Assembly: GCA_038503075.1 (NCBI GenBank)
Contig: JBCAML010000003.1
Coordinates: 2,666,001-2,730,000, forward strand
DNA: 64,000 nucleotides
DNA from: Gyromitra esculenta
Lineage: Eukaryota > Ascomycota > Pezizomycetes > Pezizales > Discinaceae
Direction of reading: 5' to 3'
Below are positions 12,091 to 23,236 of the stretch, one piece after another (position 1 is the stretch's first letter; the number at the start of each line of letters is the position of its first letter). Both the position numbers and the translations under genes were made by a program. The notes under the pieces were generated by a model, which saw only the letters and a program-made list of their open reading frames with translations, had not been told where the DNA came from and searched no databases.

Positions 12091-13467
12091 ATGAAAGAAA
12101 TTTCTATAATTTACCTCAAAGAACCTCCCTGTATGATAGTGATTTAGTTTACAATATGGTATTATGAAGGGATGAATTAGAAGGACTATTTAAGCGAAAA
12201 TATATCTTAGGGCTATTAAAGTTGGTGCAATTAGTAAGAAATCAGGGCATACAAGGATTGAAAATCTCGAGCTCAGTATTAATCTGTGAAACGATCTATG
12301 ACAGTTATACTCGTCATGGCCTAGGTGAGGCAAACAACTGGGTCTTGCCTATTCATCACGTGGCCTAAATCGACCCATAGCACTAGAGTGGTACAGTCTC
12401 TGGTAGAAACATGAGGGTGAGCGAACGCCCCAGCCAGGGTAAAGTAGCCACCGCCACCGCCAAAATCTCTCCAATAAACCTAGAAGACCAATGAACTCTT
12501 TAGATCCTGAGTTGCCACAATTCTACAATAATTCCACCGGAAGCTGTACCGTATTGACTGGGAAAATACGATCCGGCACTACCATGTGTCTTGCATGCAG
12601 AAAATGCTTGAGCTAGCTAGATATGGTAAGGCTTTCGTCCCTTTCGCCACATTTACCATCCACATTTTGGCATTCATGTGGGCTTCTAGAATCTCTGGCC
12701 CTTTTCGAGAATCATCCCGACTATATCTAGATACGCTTGAAGAGAAAAACCAAAGTGGTTACCAGCCCCCTTCCTCCACATCTACGCTAGAAACAGTTGG
12801 GATTTGTGGCAATGAGTGCCAACGCTATTCCCCGCATCTCCGGCTCTCAGGGGCCCACTGTCTCCACATTGAGGGGTATCTCGGGCGAATGTCGAACAAG
12901 ACTCTGGGGAGGTTTTCGAGAAGCTTGACGATGAGTCCCGTGACTTTTACTGGTAGTAGCGCATAGTTGCCTCCCAAACCTCCATGATGTTCTCATCTCG
13001 GGGATAGCACGGATTGTGTGCTTGAGGGAACTGGTCATAGATTATGATGAGAAGATAGGATAAGATAATGTATCTGTGCTTGCTTAACCTGCATCGAGCA
13101 CCAGCAGGAATTATCAGCGGAAGTGCATTTTTTTTCCTTTCAAAAATCCACATTTCGACTCCACAGTATGGTTCGCCTACCTTATATAACCCCGAGCAGA
13201 GTTCTCGCAGCTACACGGAGAAGCCGAAAGTTCACGCGGCCAACTAAATCCCATCCATCCACCCGAAAGCAGCTCATCATCCGAGATTGCCCCAGGTTCT
13301 AGAGTATGATTACTAATAAATTAAACAATTGCTCATTAGTAACTCAACTCGCCCCAGTTACAAAGATGCCACAGGGAGTCTCTATCAGTTTAAATTTTCT
13401 TGTCGCAGAAGTTTGATCCCAATACCATCTCCTCTTACTGTGGATTGACTATACTTACGGATCAATA
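12091..13467. other. Intergenic region
   Basis: Holds the SLH1 3' flank and the upstream region of the rhodopsin-domain gene. A 126-codon frame at 12586-12966 has no recognisable motif. A TATATAA-like box lies near 13182. Nothing else is supported. Confidence 0.5.
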
Positions 13468-14902
13468 ATGGTGCTTGATATTGACTCCCTTATAATAACA
13501 TATATCTCTACGGTATTAGCTTTCATCATCATCTCTATACGATTCATCTTTCGACCTATACGTGGTGAGAAGCTACAAAGGGAGGATATATGGATGGGTT
13601 TGGCAATTATCCCGCTATTACTACGGCTTGTGGCTGCGCACATCGTTCTCGAATTTGGGACAAACTCATCCACAAACCCAGAGAAGCTGAGCCAGCAAGA
13701 AATCGAACAAAGAGTTGTCGGGAGTAAGCTAGTTTTGGTTTGCAGGATCTCGTCTGTTTCTTTGTAAGTATAGAAATCTTCAGGTCTTGGACAGTAAAAT
13801 AAAGGCTAATCTAGGCTTTTTTTTTTTTGATAAGCTTATGGGTTTTAAAGCTTTGTATGCTTGGTTTTTATGACAAGCTTTCAGCAGGGAGGACTTTATA
13901 CCTTAATGCTATTCAGGCATGTCGCTGGCTTCTTGGGCTCACGTTCATTGCTGTAGTATTATCTACGTCTTTAGAGTGCAGACCGTTTTACAAGTAGGTT
14001 TAAGAATACACTCACTTTATTTTCATTACAAATGGTTACTAATTCGTTGTTTTTAATAGGTATTGTATGTTATCTGTGGAATAGTCTGCCTTAAACTGAC
14101 TTTACTAACTTCCAGGGTGTCAAGGGGAGCCAGTATACAGCGTAGGAGGTTTAAATAATTTATCTACCCATAGCGAAGACTCTACTTACATAAATATAGA
14201 AAATTGTGCAGAAGCTAATATCCAGCTCTTTGTCATGGGTATGTAGCTTACTATCAACACTCCTATACCCCTCGTCTCTAGTAGTTATAATAAGACTGCT
14301 AATTCTTTTTCTCCTCCTTTTAGGAATTAGCAATATCGTCACCGACACCGCGCTAATTATGATTCCATTACCCCTAATCTGCAGATCGTGGCTTCCAAAA
14401 ATACGGTAGTACGCACTTCCTATATGCAGTTATGAAAGACGGATCCTCACCCTTTATATAGGAAAGTTCAACTCGCCGCCCTCTTTTCCCTCGGAATTTT
14501 CGTCATCATCATCACGATCATCCGTCTTCCAATCCTCTCCAAGCCAAACTCCCATCAACCAGACCGAACAATGGTCAGTACCGCAGCCACCCTTCCACAG
14601 ACTCCCCCCAAACACTAACCCCAGCCATTTCTGGTATCCAGTTAATATCAATAGAATGCGCCGCAGCATGCCTAGTTGCAAACGCCCCAATAATATACAG
14701 CTTCACGCGACGCGAACGATCAAACGATACGGAAATGGGGTGTTCGACAGGCAACTCAAATACATCGAGCGCTCACCAAAACCCACTCGATAGTCAGGAT
14801 GAGCTCTTGAGAGAAACCGCAGCATACGGCGGTTGTCTTACTGAAGTAGAATCTTTCTCTTATCGGCCTGCCCGACTAGATCCAGTCTATCAGCGGTCAT
14901 AA
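13468..14902 (+). CDS. Fungal rhodopsin-domain (PTH11-like) seven-TM protein
   Basis: The rebuilt protein has 345 residues from seven exons: 13468-13763, 13835-13993, 14060-14064, 14116-14238, 14324-14405, 14462-14573 and 14642-14902. All join in frame. It has about seven hydrophobic segments and family hallmarks: an N-terminal segment then IRFIFRP and EDIWMG, LWVLKLCMLGFYDKL, ECRPFYKYW, then NIVTDTALIMIPLPLI, and SLGIFVIIITIIRLPIL followed by ECAAACLVANAPIIYSF. Exon 3 is only 5 nt and is needed to give FYKYWCQG in frame; both flanking introns have TACTAAT/ACTAAC branch sites. The cytosolic tail is hydrophilic. This large fungal family is thought to be receptor-like, with unknown ligands; no specific function is claimed. 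Canonical PTH11 proteins carry an N-terminal CFEM domain, which is absent here. Confidence 0.85.
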
Positions 14903-15218
14903 CACTTTCTAGGTGGGCTAAACTGGGCCGATGTCCTTGTCGTGTCGACAGAAACGGAGTATACGCAGGAAGTGTCCGTTTTGGAGTCGGGTGTCTTTTT
15001 AAAATAAAAAGTTTAGCGCGGGTGTGAAAACGAGGGTTTGGAGGGGCTTTTCTCTCCCGCTGTTGATACCGTTAGACTTTATACTGTGTAGTTTAGAGTA
15101 ATATTTAATTTATTAGGGTACTTCAAAGAATCACCAGTTCACTCACGTTCTATCTCTAACCTAAATAATCCCTATCCATCAAGTTTGAGTCTCATAAACT
15201 ACATATTATGACTCCAGT

Positions 15219-15271
15219 GAGCACGTGATATAATGAATAAACAACAACAACAACAACGAGCACGTGATATA
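15219..15271. repeat. 14-bp direct repeat flanking a 25-bp (AAC)n-containing insert
   Basis: GAGCACGTGATATA occurs at 15219-15232 and again, perfectly, at 15258-15271. The 25 bases between them begin ATGAATA and continue as an AAC microsatellite. The arrangement resembles a target-site duplication around a tail-only retroelement insertion. Confidence 0.55.
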
Positions 15272-15841
15272 GCAAGTGTATTGAGAGCAATAGACGAGTG
15301 CTTTTTGATGACCCAGCTCGAGCAGTAGCATGCGATATTCCCAGATCTACTCTATTAAACACTTTTGAGAGTTGATTACGCACACGGCCTAGCAAAAATA
15401 TGTGATGGCACCAAAGGTACAAGCAGGTTTTCTCAGTCCGTATCCAATTCGCTTGTAGATACATGTAGATACATGCATCCCGCTAACCCTCTCTGATATA
15501 TGGTACCTCGTATATTTGACAAAGTAGAAATTCCTTTATATACATCTATATCACTATCTAGTCGTTTCATAGCAATTTTTACGAGTCGTAGCTCCCTAAT
15601 ATGTATTTGCCATATATCGGCACTTTATCCATTCTTAGACGAAATACCACATCCATACTCAGGTTCTCTACGAAAGCTACTATTCGCGCCGTTCCTACGT
15701 AGAGCAGGAGGCGATGGTCAAAGGGACTTGGTTCCTTTGGGGTTGATACCAATTTTAGATATCCCAGGATATATTATAACATATCTCCATTATTCCTCGT
15801 CCGTGTTTTTAAACCATCTTTTGGAGGAGATTACGTGTAGC

Positions 15842-15907
15842 TACATGTACATGTACTTACTCGGCTGGCCTTGTGCCTCTAAATGCAATTATATACATGT
15901 ACATGTA
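15842..15907. repeat. Two identical 14-bp palindromes
   Basis: TACATGTACATGTA occurs at 15842-15855 and again at 15894-15907, 38 bp apart. Each is a perfect palindrome, so the pair can also form a larger hairpin. Confidence 0.8.
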
Positions 15908-18073
15908 TCTGTGATTGTTTAAATTTTGATTTGTGTTTAGGGATATAAAAATAAATTAGCTAACAGTGTAGGCAATAAAACACCGAGTATATATGTAGTA
16001 CCAAATAAAAAATTTGTTCTATTACTTGCTATTTCCTTTATCATTCTAGACGTTGCGCACATCCTAGGGTGTTTAAAGGCCGTATCGATAATTTTGTGGG
16101 ACATAGAAACGAGGTCCCGTAACCCCAGTGGAGAAGTATTCGATGGAATGACAAGCTTGGCCAGCGAAAGTTCGAATCCTGACTTAACAAATTTACTCCC
16201 CTCTCTTTCTTTCTTAATTCCGCTTGTTATTAGGCTCGGTGCGCTGCTCAGCCCAGCAATTTAACTCCTGCATAGCCTAATTTTCGCCGGCTCATATTAT
16301 TACCAGATCTCCGCTGCCAGCGCGGTTATCTACAACAGTAATAAAATAACAGCAAACAATATTACTTGTCACTAAACGAGATCTGAAGATCTGCAGACAG
16401 GAAACTACCGTCACCGGATGAAGATTTCGGTATGCTTCGTCGCGCGCTGACTCCAGCTTACCCATCACGGGCCTTCCTAAGATATGGTTCCTTGCAGCCT
16501 TGTTCTAGAATATTCCTTAACACCCTCCCCCTTTCCTCCAAAGTTGATTTATGGAAGCGGAAACCGCACGCGTTCGAAATTAGGTATCGGTAGTGAGCCT
16601 TTGTCGCACGGGTGTAGATGAGTTGGTATCTCTAACGCGCAGAAAACCTGCATAACAATCTATACAGTAGAGCCGGGTAAACCTCGCTCACCCACTCGCA
16701 CTCGACCTCGTCTGACCCTTGAACGTAAGGGCTCCTGGCTGCCCTAGGTTTGACATGGTTTGTATCCAGCAGGGATTTCATTTCCTGGTCTTGTCTTCCG
16801 TTCTTTCTTTCTTTCTTGCTGTGTAGCTCGACTCAAGACCATCTTCATTTCATCATACCTTCCCTGGCTGTCGCGATTATGGAGTGAATCTGTTATTTTT
16901 ATCCTGTGGGGCTCGATCCTCAAAAAATTTCATGCCTCTCCGCCTTCTCAACTCGGTTCAAACAATTTGCTAGTGTAGCCTTTTTTTCCTGCAATGTGAC
17001 CATATTTTTTCCGTTCCCTTTATTAAAGTACCGGTGGCTAGACGTCCATATTTGATATTCTGACCTGTCGCCTGGTAGGCATCATGACGGTCAGCATGAT
17101 TGTTATCCGAAGGCCGCTTATCCGGCTTATTTGATCTCGTGGTATCCATGGACGGGGCTCTAGAGACCACCCATAAGGGAAGAAAAACCAAATAGGGAGA
17201 TCTGACTTGGAGTCAAGACTGCTGCCTCTGGATCTCACGCTCGCATGGCGTTACAGAGGGTTTGATGGATAAAATAGAAAATAAAAAAAATACATTGGAG
17301 GACGAGAGTGATTCAGCACAACCACGAAGGCAACCGACGGGGGGATACATGCACGCAGCAGACCGCGGATCTGCACATCACGCGGTAAGCGATTCCTTTG
17401 CTGGACGATAACTGCCCCACACAAGGCTAGAGCTGCCCCCCCATGGCGGTGTTCACATAGCTAACGTTAGACTTGCCGATGCCATGGAGACATCTCTTCT
17501 TCGGATCTCTCGTGCTGGGGTTGAGGGGAGGAGAATCAAGAAACTCCCCTTGATGGCTCCCCCTCGTGTCCTGTCCCTCATTCGTCATTTGTGGTTTATT
17601 TATTTTTTATTTTCCCTTTCCTGGTCAGTTCTGTTACTTTTTTTTCGTGCTTGGTTTTTTGTCCGTCTGTCTTTCATTTTTCCACTTCTCCGGACCTGTA
17701 GGAGCCCCTCAACTGTTTCCTCTGCCCTTCCTTCCTCTCTCTCTCTCTTGCACCCCCGAAACTGTTTGGTGTTCAGTCAACCGAAAAATAAAAAGAAAGA
17801 AATAAACACAGCCTGTTGGCCTGACCGGAATAAATGTCTGCTTAAAATTGCGTTCGTTCTGGGGGCATTTATTTGCTTTTTTTTGCCTCTTTGGTTGCAT
17901 CGCGTCATCCCTGTCTGTCTCTCTTGCTACCCGTCCGATAACCCATCCATAGGCTTGCGCCCAAAACATCGGCATACCTAGAGTCTTAGCCTCTCTGAGA
18001 GGTCCCACTCTCCAATCTATCTTAATATCGCGTCGTGAGCTTTCTTCTGCTTTCCTCGATAGTTCAGTTCGCC

Positions 18074-21000
18074 ATGGGTGGTAGTCAGAATAACCCTTTT
18101 ACTTTTGCTGCTTCTTCTGGTCTTCCCACAAATCCCTCGTCGTCCGCTGAGGCCTCTACGAATCCTAGAGCTGTGCCTAGCACGCAACGGCAGGCATCCC
18201 AGATGTCACAGATGTCGGGCTACGAGTCTGTGGGCCCGTACTCCGAGAGCGCCCAGTCTGCTGGAACTGTACGGCGCATTAGTGACGCCGGCGATGGGGC
18301 TCAAGATGTTCCAAGTATGCGTATTTCCACCTTTTTTTTTCTTTCCCTTTCCCTTTCCCTTTCCACCCCCCTTCTCAAACTGGTTACTGTTTTTTTTTAA
18401 TGTAATTGTATTTTTAAATACTAATCTCAGTGTGTGTGGTTGTGGTTGTGTGTGCGTACAGGCTCTTTAGATTCCTTTACCTCTGCTCTATCTAATCCCC
18501 CCGAACAGCTGATCACTGGTCATCAACATACGGAACATCTTGCACCCGGTGGTGGTAGATTATCAAGGACCTCTTCCGCTACTTCATCACTCAGAGGACG
18601 TATCTCGTCTAGTGATAAAAGACCGCGAAGACCCTCTGCCACTAGAAGAACATCCACTGCTTTCCAGCCTCACAAAGGGTGGGTACCTCCAAACACCCCT
18701 CTCTACACCGCGAAAGGGGTCAAGAGGAAACTGACGTCACTGTGGGCCACCAGACAAGAGTTCAGTGTGGATGATGAGACCAACGAGGTAGAGGTGGATT
18801 TGGAGCATAGACAACGACAAGGAAGCACGGGTTACGCAGCCATGAGACGACATTCGCAGCTTTTAAGGCGAAGGAACACGCAGCCGGCGCTGTCAAACGT
18901 GGATAGCACGGACGATGAGGGCGCTGAGTTTCCCGATTCGGGGGCTCCCATCGAGGAGCAAAGTGGGGAGGACGAAGAGGAAGAGGGTAGAGAAGAAGAG
19001 GTAGACGAAGGCACGGTTAAGGCAGATGAGTACGAACCAAGTGAGGCAGATAGCGTGGAATCTTTTACTTTGAAAGTAAGTAGCAACGCGGGAACGTGCA
19101 TTTTAGCCGTTGTTAACGTTTACCAGGATCGCCAAGAAGCTATCAACGTCACTCATCCCTTTGGTATTAGGATCTGGAAACCCGCTTTGTACAAAAAAAA
19201 TCGATCAGTGCAGCGAACGGCAGAGGGGGATATTCATTCGGCCCCTGGAGGACGCGTCGGGGGTGCCTTATTTCTAGTAAACATTTTGTGGGTCGCGATA
19301 TTTGGGTGGTGGCTTGCCCTGGTCGCTTGTGTTGCCGCTGTAACTTGCTATCTTTTCTTTTTCAACTTGGGCGCCAGAGAGTATGGACGAGTTCTCCTTG
19401 GGCTGGCAAAATACCTGTTGTATCCGTTTGGACGATTTGTGGAGCTTAAGCAAGAGGAGGCATATGCGGAGGAGGATGAGGGCGAAGGGAGGAGTATCAG
19501 CGAGTATGAACAGTGGCAGGCGGGCGATATCGAGGAAGGGAGAACTTTCTTTGGACCCCATACACATAACAGGACTTTGGTTGGAAGAAGGAGGGAGAGT
19601 TTGGATTCAGTGAGCGTTGACTCCATGTTGGGAACCGGCGAGAGAACAGGACTCTTAAGTGGGATGCCATCAGATAGGGGAAAGAAAAGGCGACTGTTTG
19701 GTCGTGGCGAGTGGAATATTGGCAGAGTCTTGTTCTTCGTCTGGTTCTACTTTATTATTGGTACCCTTCCCTTTTTTGCCCAAATTTTTGGCCATTCGAA
19801 ACTGACATTACATAGCACCATTATTAATCTTGGTTTCGGGTATCTGCTGGTTGTTGGTGTTCACCATTCCAATGGCTAAGGTTACTTCTCTACTATTTGA
19901 CCATCTTCGGCGACATCCTTTGGCGCTTTCGTTCCACTCGGACCATACCTATAGTAGAAGACCCGGAACACCATCAACATCAATCTTGCTGTGCACTTAC
20001 CGCGCAGTTGGCTGGAAATACTACAAATATACTATTGACGGAACCAACATCTTCTTTATTAATCTGATGACCTTGGTGATATTCGTTATTTTCGACCATT
20101 ATGGCTTGCGCGGAGCCATGGGCATAGATAATACTTTAACTTCCCCAGCAACAGTATTCACGCTGTCGTTGTTTTCAGTCATCCCACTGGCATACTTTAT
20201 CGGGCAAGCAGTAGCTTCGATTTCTGCTCAGTCGAGTATGGGGATGGGTGCGACGATCAACGCATTCTTCTCAACTATAGTCGAAGTTTACTTGTACTGT
20301 GTGGCACTGACAGAGGGTAAAGGTAGATTGGTGGAGGGCAGTGTCGTCGGTAGTATCCTAGTGGGTGTTGTGTTCATGCCCGGATTGAGTATGTGCTCTG
20401 GAGCAATCAAGAGGAAAACTCAGCGGTTTAACGCAAAGTCTGCTGGTGTAACCTCTACCATGTTACTTTTCGCGGTAATTGGAGCATTTGCACCCACGCT
20501 ATTCTATCAAATCTACGGAACGGTATGTCTACCCTTGCTGCCTTCCCGAACCTTAATATTGACGCTGGGAATAGTACGAACTCAGTTGCCGTGCTTGTTC
20601 GCCGAACCAAAATCATGCAGAGTGCCGTCGTTGCTTTTTCTCACAGACGCCACCAACCACGAACAATAAGTTCTACCGGGATGTTGTGCAGCCATATACG
20701 TACCTTTGCGCCGTGTTTCTCTTCATTTCTTACATTATTGGCTTGTGGTTTACTCTAAGGACACATGCTGCCGTAATTTGGCAAGCATCTCCTGCGGTCC
20801 AAGCCCAGGCTAATGCCGGAGCTCTAGCTGGAGAAACTCTCCGTGGTTCATCACGTGGCCAGGAAGGTAGTTACGAATCTCGAAGTCCTGTTGCTCTACG
20901 GGATTCGGGACTTTATAAGCGCATTCTTGGACAATCGTTGAATACCGCTGGTTTGAGAAATGACGCTGGAGATTCTGGTCATCAGAGTGGAACGTTACAC

Positions 21001-22033
21001 GTGGTGCCACCTCGATCTGCCGGTGATGAACTGCTTTCGACTAGTTATGGTTCCGTAAATGAAATGAATCCTAGGCAACCGCAACAGCAACAAACGTCAG
21101 TGGACGTTCCTGGACTGTCTCGCGAGGAAAATGCACGTCTTTTCCTTGGAGTAGCCGAGATGGCGGCTGTTGCAGCTACTGCCGCTGTCCAAGACGTTGC
21201 CCGGCATGGAGTAGGTGGGCGAAAGAATACAGCGACTAGACCACCTTTGGCAACGATGCCAATAGTTGAGGAAGGTATCGCTGCAGGTGCACATGACGCC
21301 GTAGGCGGACATGATGCGCCCAACTGGAGCAAGGCTAAGAGTTCGATCATCCTGCTTGGGGCAACTGTCTTGTATGCGATCATTGCCGAAATTCTTGTGG
21401 ATACTGTCGACGTTGTGTTGGAAAATATTGATATCGACGAGAAGTTCTTGGGAATTACACTTTTTGCGCTTGTCCCAAATACAACTGAGTTCTTAGTATG
21501 TGTTACAAATCTAGTAAAAATGACTTGACGACAACTTGCTAACCTTTCTAATGCAGAACGCTATCTCATTTGCGATGAACGGTAATATTGCACTATCTAT
21601 GGAAATCGGTTCTGCATACGCTCTGCAAGTGTGCCTTCTTCAGATCCCGGCTTTGGTCGCTTTCAGTGCCTTCTTTGCCATGTCTCTTGATCCAAAGGAA
21701 CTCCTGACGCATACGTTCAGCCTGATCTTCCCACAATGGGATTTAGTTACTGTGATCCTTTGTGTTTTCTTGCTGTCATACATGTACGGCGAAGGAAAGA
21801 GTAACTATTTCAAGGTGAGCTCAGCGCAAACACTAACATGAAATCCGCTGTAATTTCGATACTAACTTTGGCTTCTATAGGGTTCTATCTTGGTGCTGAG
21901 TTACCTTACGGTTATGATGGGTTTCTACTTCAGCTCTTATGCGCAGCCACATTCTGAAGGAGGCGTAATGACCTTTGGTCTAGGGAATAAGGCGTATGGA
22001 TTTGAAATGGGTACTGGGATGGGTCCTTTGTAA
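18074..22033 (+). CDS. VNX1: Vnx1-like vacuolar cation/proton exchanger (CAX family), with a frameshift
   Basis: Yeast Vnx1 is a low-affinity vacuolar Na+/H+ and K+/H+ antiporter of the CAX family. Exons are 18074-18314, 18462-19075, 19127-20522, 20575-21495, 21557-21814 and 21881-22033. The N-terminal 300 residues are hydrophilic and Ser/acidic-rich. The NPFG-type block (HPFGIRIWKPALYKKNRSVQR) and a first TM group follow, then the antiporter core with alpha-repeat segments (GQAVASISAQSSMGMGATINAFFSTIVE and FALVPNTTEFLNAISFAMNGNIALSMEIGSA) separated by a long loop. The start has a strong context (gccATGG). Exon 3 is interrupted: frame one reads to GFGYLLVV near 19855 and frame two resumes at VFTIPMAK. 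The cause is a near-perfect 7-bp tandem duplication at 19845-19858. Disregarding one copy restores GYLLVFTIPMAK and an intact frame of about 1191 codons. The gene is therefore a recent pseudogene, a strain-specific lesion or a sequence error. The antiporter assignment is firm. Confidence 0.88.
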
Positions 22034-22711
22034 CCTAAGGAATGGTTTTGTTGGATGGCGATTTGTTTCTTTGAGTTTGAATTTCAGCTTTGCAGCATCC
22101 GAGCTTAACTAATTTTTTCCTTTTTCGCGTTCTACATACATGTACAGCATGCTGTACAGACATTTTTCTAACTTCTCTTGCTAACACACACATACATGCC
22201 ATATTATTTTATCGTAACACATGGCGTATACATGCACAAACGGTGTTAAATTTTTTGTTCCTGCCTGTTATGTTCGTTACCCCACTATTTCGTTTCGTTT
22301 TTGTCTTTGTTTTTTCTGCAAGCTGTATTCTTTGCTTCTTTTTGCCAACGACCTGGAAATTGCTTCCAGTGTCCTGTTATTGCTTTTTGCGTGATTTTTC
22401 GGATTCGTACATGTGCTATAGCGAGGATCGCATTTGCGGTTGGTTTTTTGTTTTTTTTAGATGATCTGTGCTTATGGAGATATCATAAATTCGTAGGTGG
22501 AGTGGAGAGCAAAGGGGAAGGGGGAATACTGAATAAACGTTTCAAAATTACATTGATTCTGCATCTTTATTCTACTAGCCGAACAGTCTCATGCATATTA
22601 AGCGATTGCAGTCGAATCAAGTCTTCCGTATACCCCCCTGTATGCATTGAAAAAAACGCTGGCCGGTATATACCAACTTATATATACAAGTATTAGGTGG
22701 ATGAAGTGTCT
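22034..22711. other. Convergent 3' flanks of the VNX1-like gene and COX16
   Basis: T-rich, no coding sequence. Contains a perfect 18-bp palindrome at 22141-22158 overlapped by TACATGTA. Probably holds both polyadenylation regions. Confidence 0.55.
22141..22158. repeat. Perfect 18-bp palindrome in a 3' flank
   Basis: TGTACAGCATGCTGTACA equals its own reverse complement, with no spacer. It lies about 110 bp after the stop codon of the VNX1-like gene and overlaps a TACATGTA site. Confidence 0.8.
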
Positions 22712-23236
22712 CTACAGCTTACCATCTGGCTCACCCTTGAGACGGTCTACCCGTTTTTGTTCCCAGTTATCGATATCCTTCATTGATAGCCGCTGTTATT
22801 TTCCCCCAGGATCATCAGTAAAAAAATATGTGACGTATTTAGTCAATCCTCTCAGAGATTGACTATGTGTAGATCCCTATAGCCGTCTGAAATACTATCA
22901 TAAGGCGTACTGACGTAATATTCTTCATTCATATCAACCTTTCTCCGGTCCTTCCCTAGCCCAATTGCCTCCTCTTGTGATACGCGCTGCACCTTACGAT
23001 CGTGCTTCTCGTATCGAAGTGCAGTGGCAGGAGTAAGGAAAAAAGAGCCTGCAAGGATCGTCGCAATGAAGGGGAGACCGAAGAGAAGGAATGGATGACT
23101 GTTCAAGCTACTGCCTAAATCAAAGGTTAGTACGATCAGCGAATTAAGAGGGAGGAGGAGGGAACGAACGGTATCGTGCGCCCAAGGTATTAGCGGCGGA
23201 AGAAGGTAGGTACTTCTTGGAGGTGAAAGTTGGCAT
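22712..23236 (-). CDS. COX16: Cytochrome c oxidase assembly protein Cox16
   Basis: Cox16 is a small inner-membrane protein of mitochondria, needed for assembly of complex IV. Three exons (23236-23170, 23114-22915, 22792-22712) join in frame to 115 residues. The N-terminus (MPTFTSKKY, GARYRSS) is followed by the hallmark HPFLLFGLPFIATILAGSF membrane segment, then TPATALRYEKHDRKVQRVSQEEA, RRKVDMNEEYY and a C-terminal DIDNWEQKRVDRLKGEPDGKL. Length and order match filamentous-fungal Cox16. The first donor is GTTCGT and the second GTCAGT, both weak but required by frame. The gene converges with the VNX1-like gene. Confidence 0.95.

Larger units (their letters stand above)
14903..18073. other. Long gene-poor interval upstream of the VNX1-like gene
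   Basis: About 3.2 kb without a supportable gene. It contains a 14-bp direct repeat around an (AAC)n tract (15219-15271), two identical 14-bp palindromes (15842-15855, 15894-15907), a tRNA-like internal promoter motif near 16115-16180, and long pyrimidine-rich runs from about 17560 to 17760 that look like promoter or 5' UTR sequence of the downstream gene. A 140-codon frame at 15500-15922 overlaps the palindromes and resembles no family known to me. Confidence 0.5.

Noticed and set aside
12586..12966. Plus-strand open frame of 126 codons.
   Set aside because: No family, no splice-compatible partner exon and no coding-like composition.
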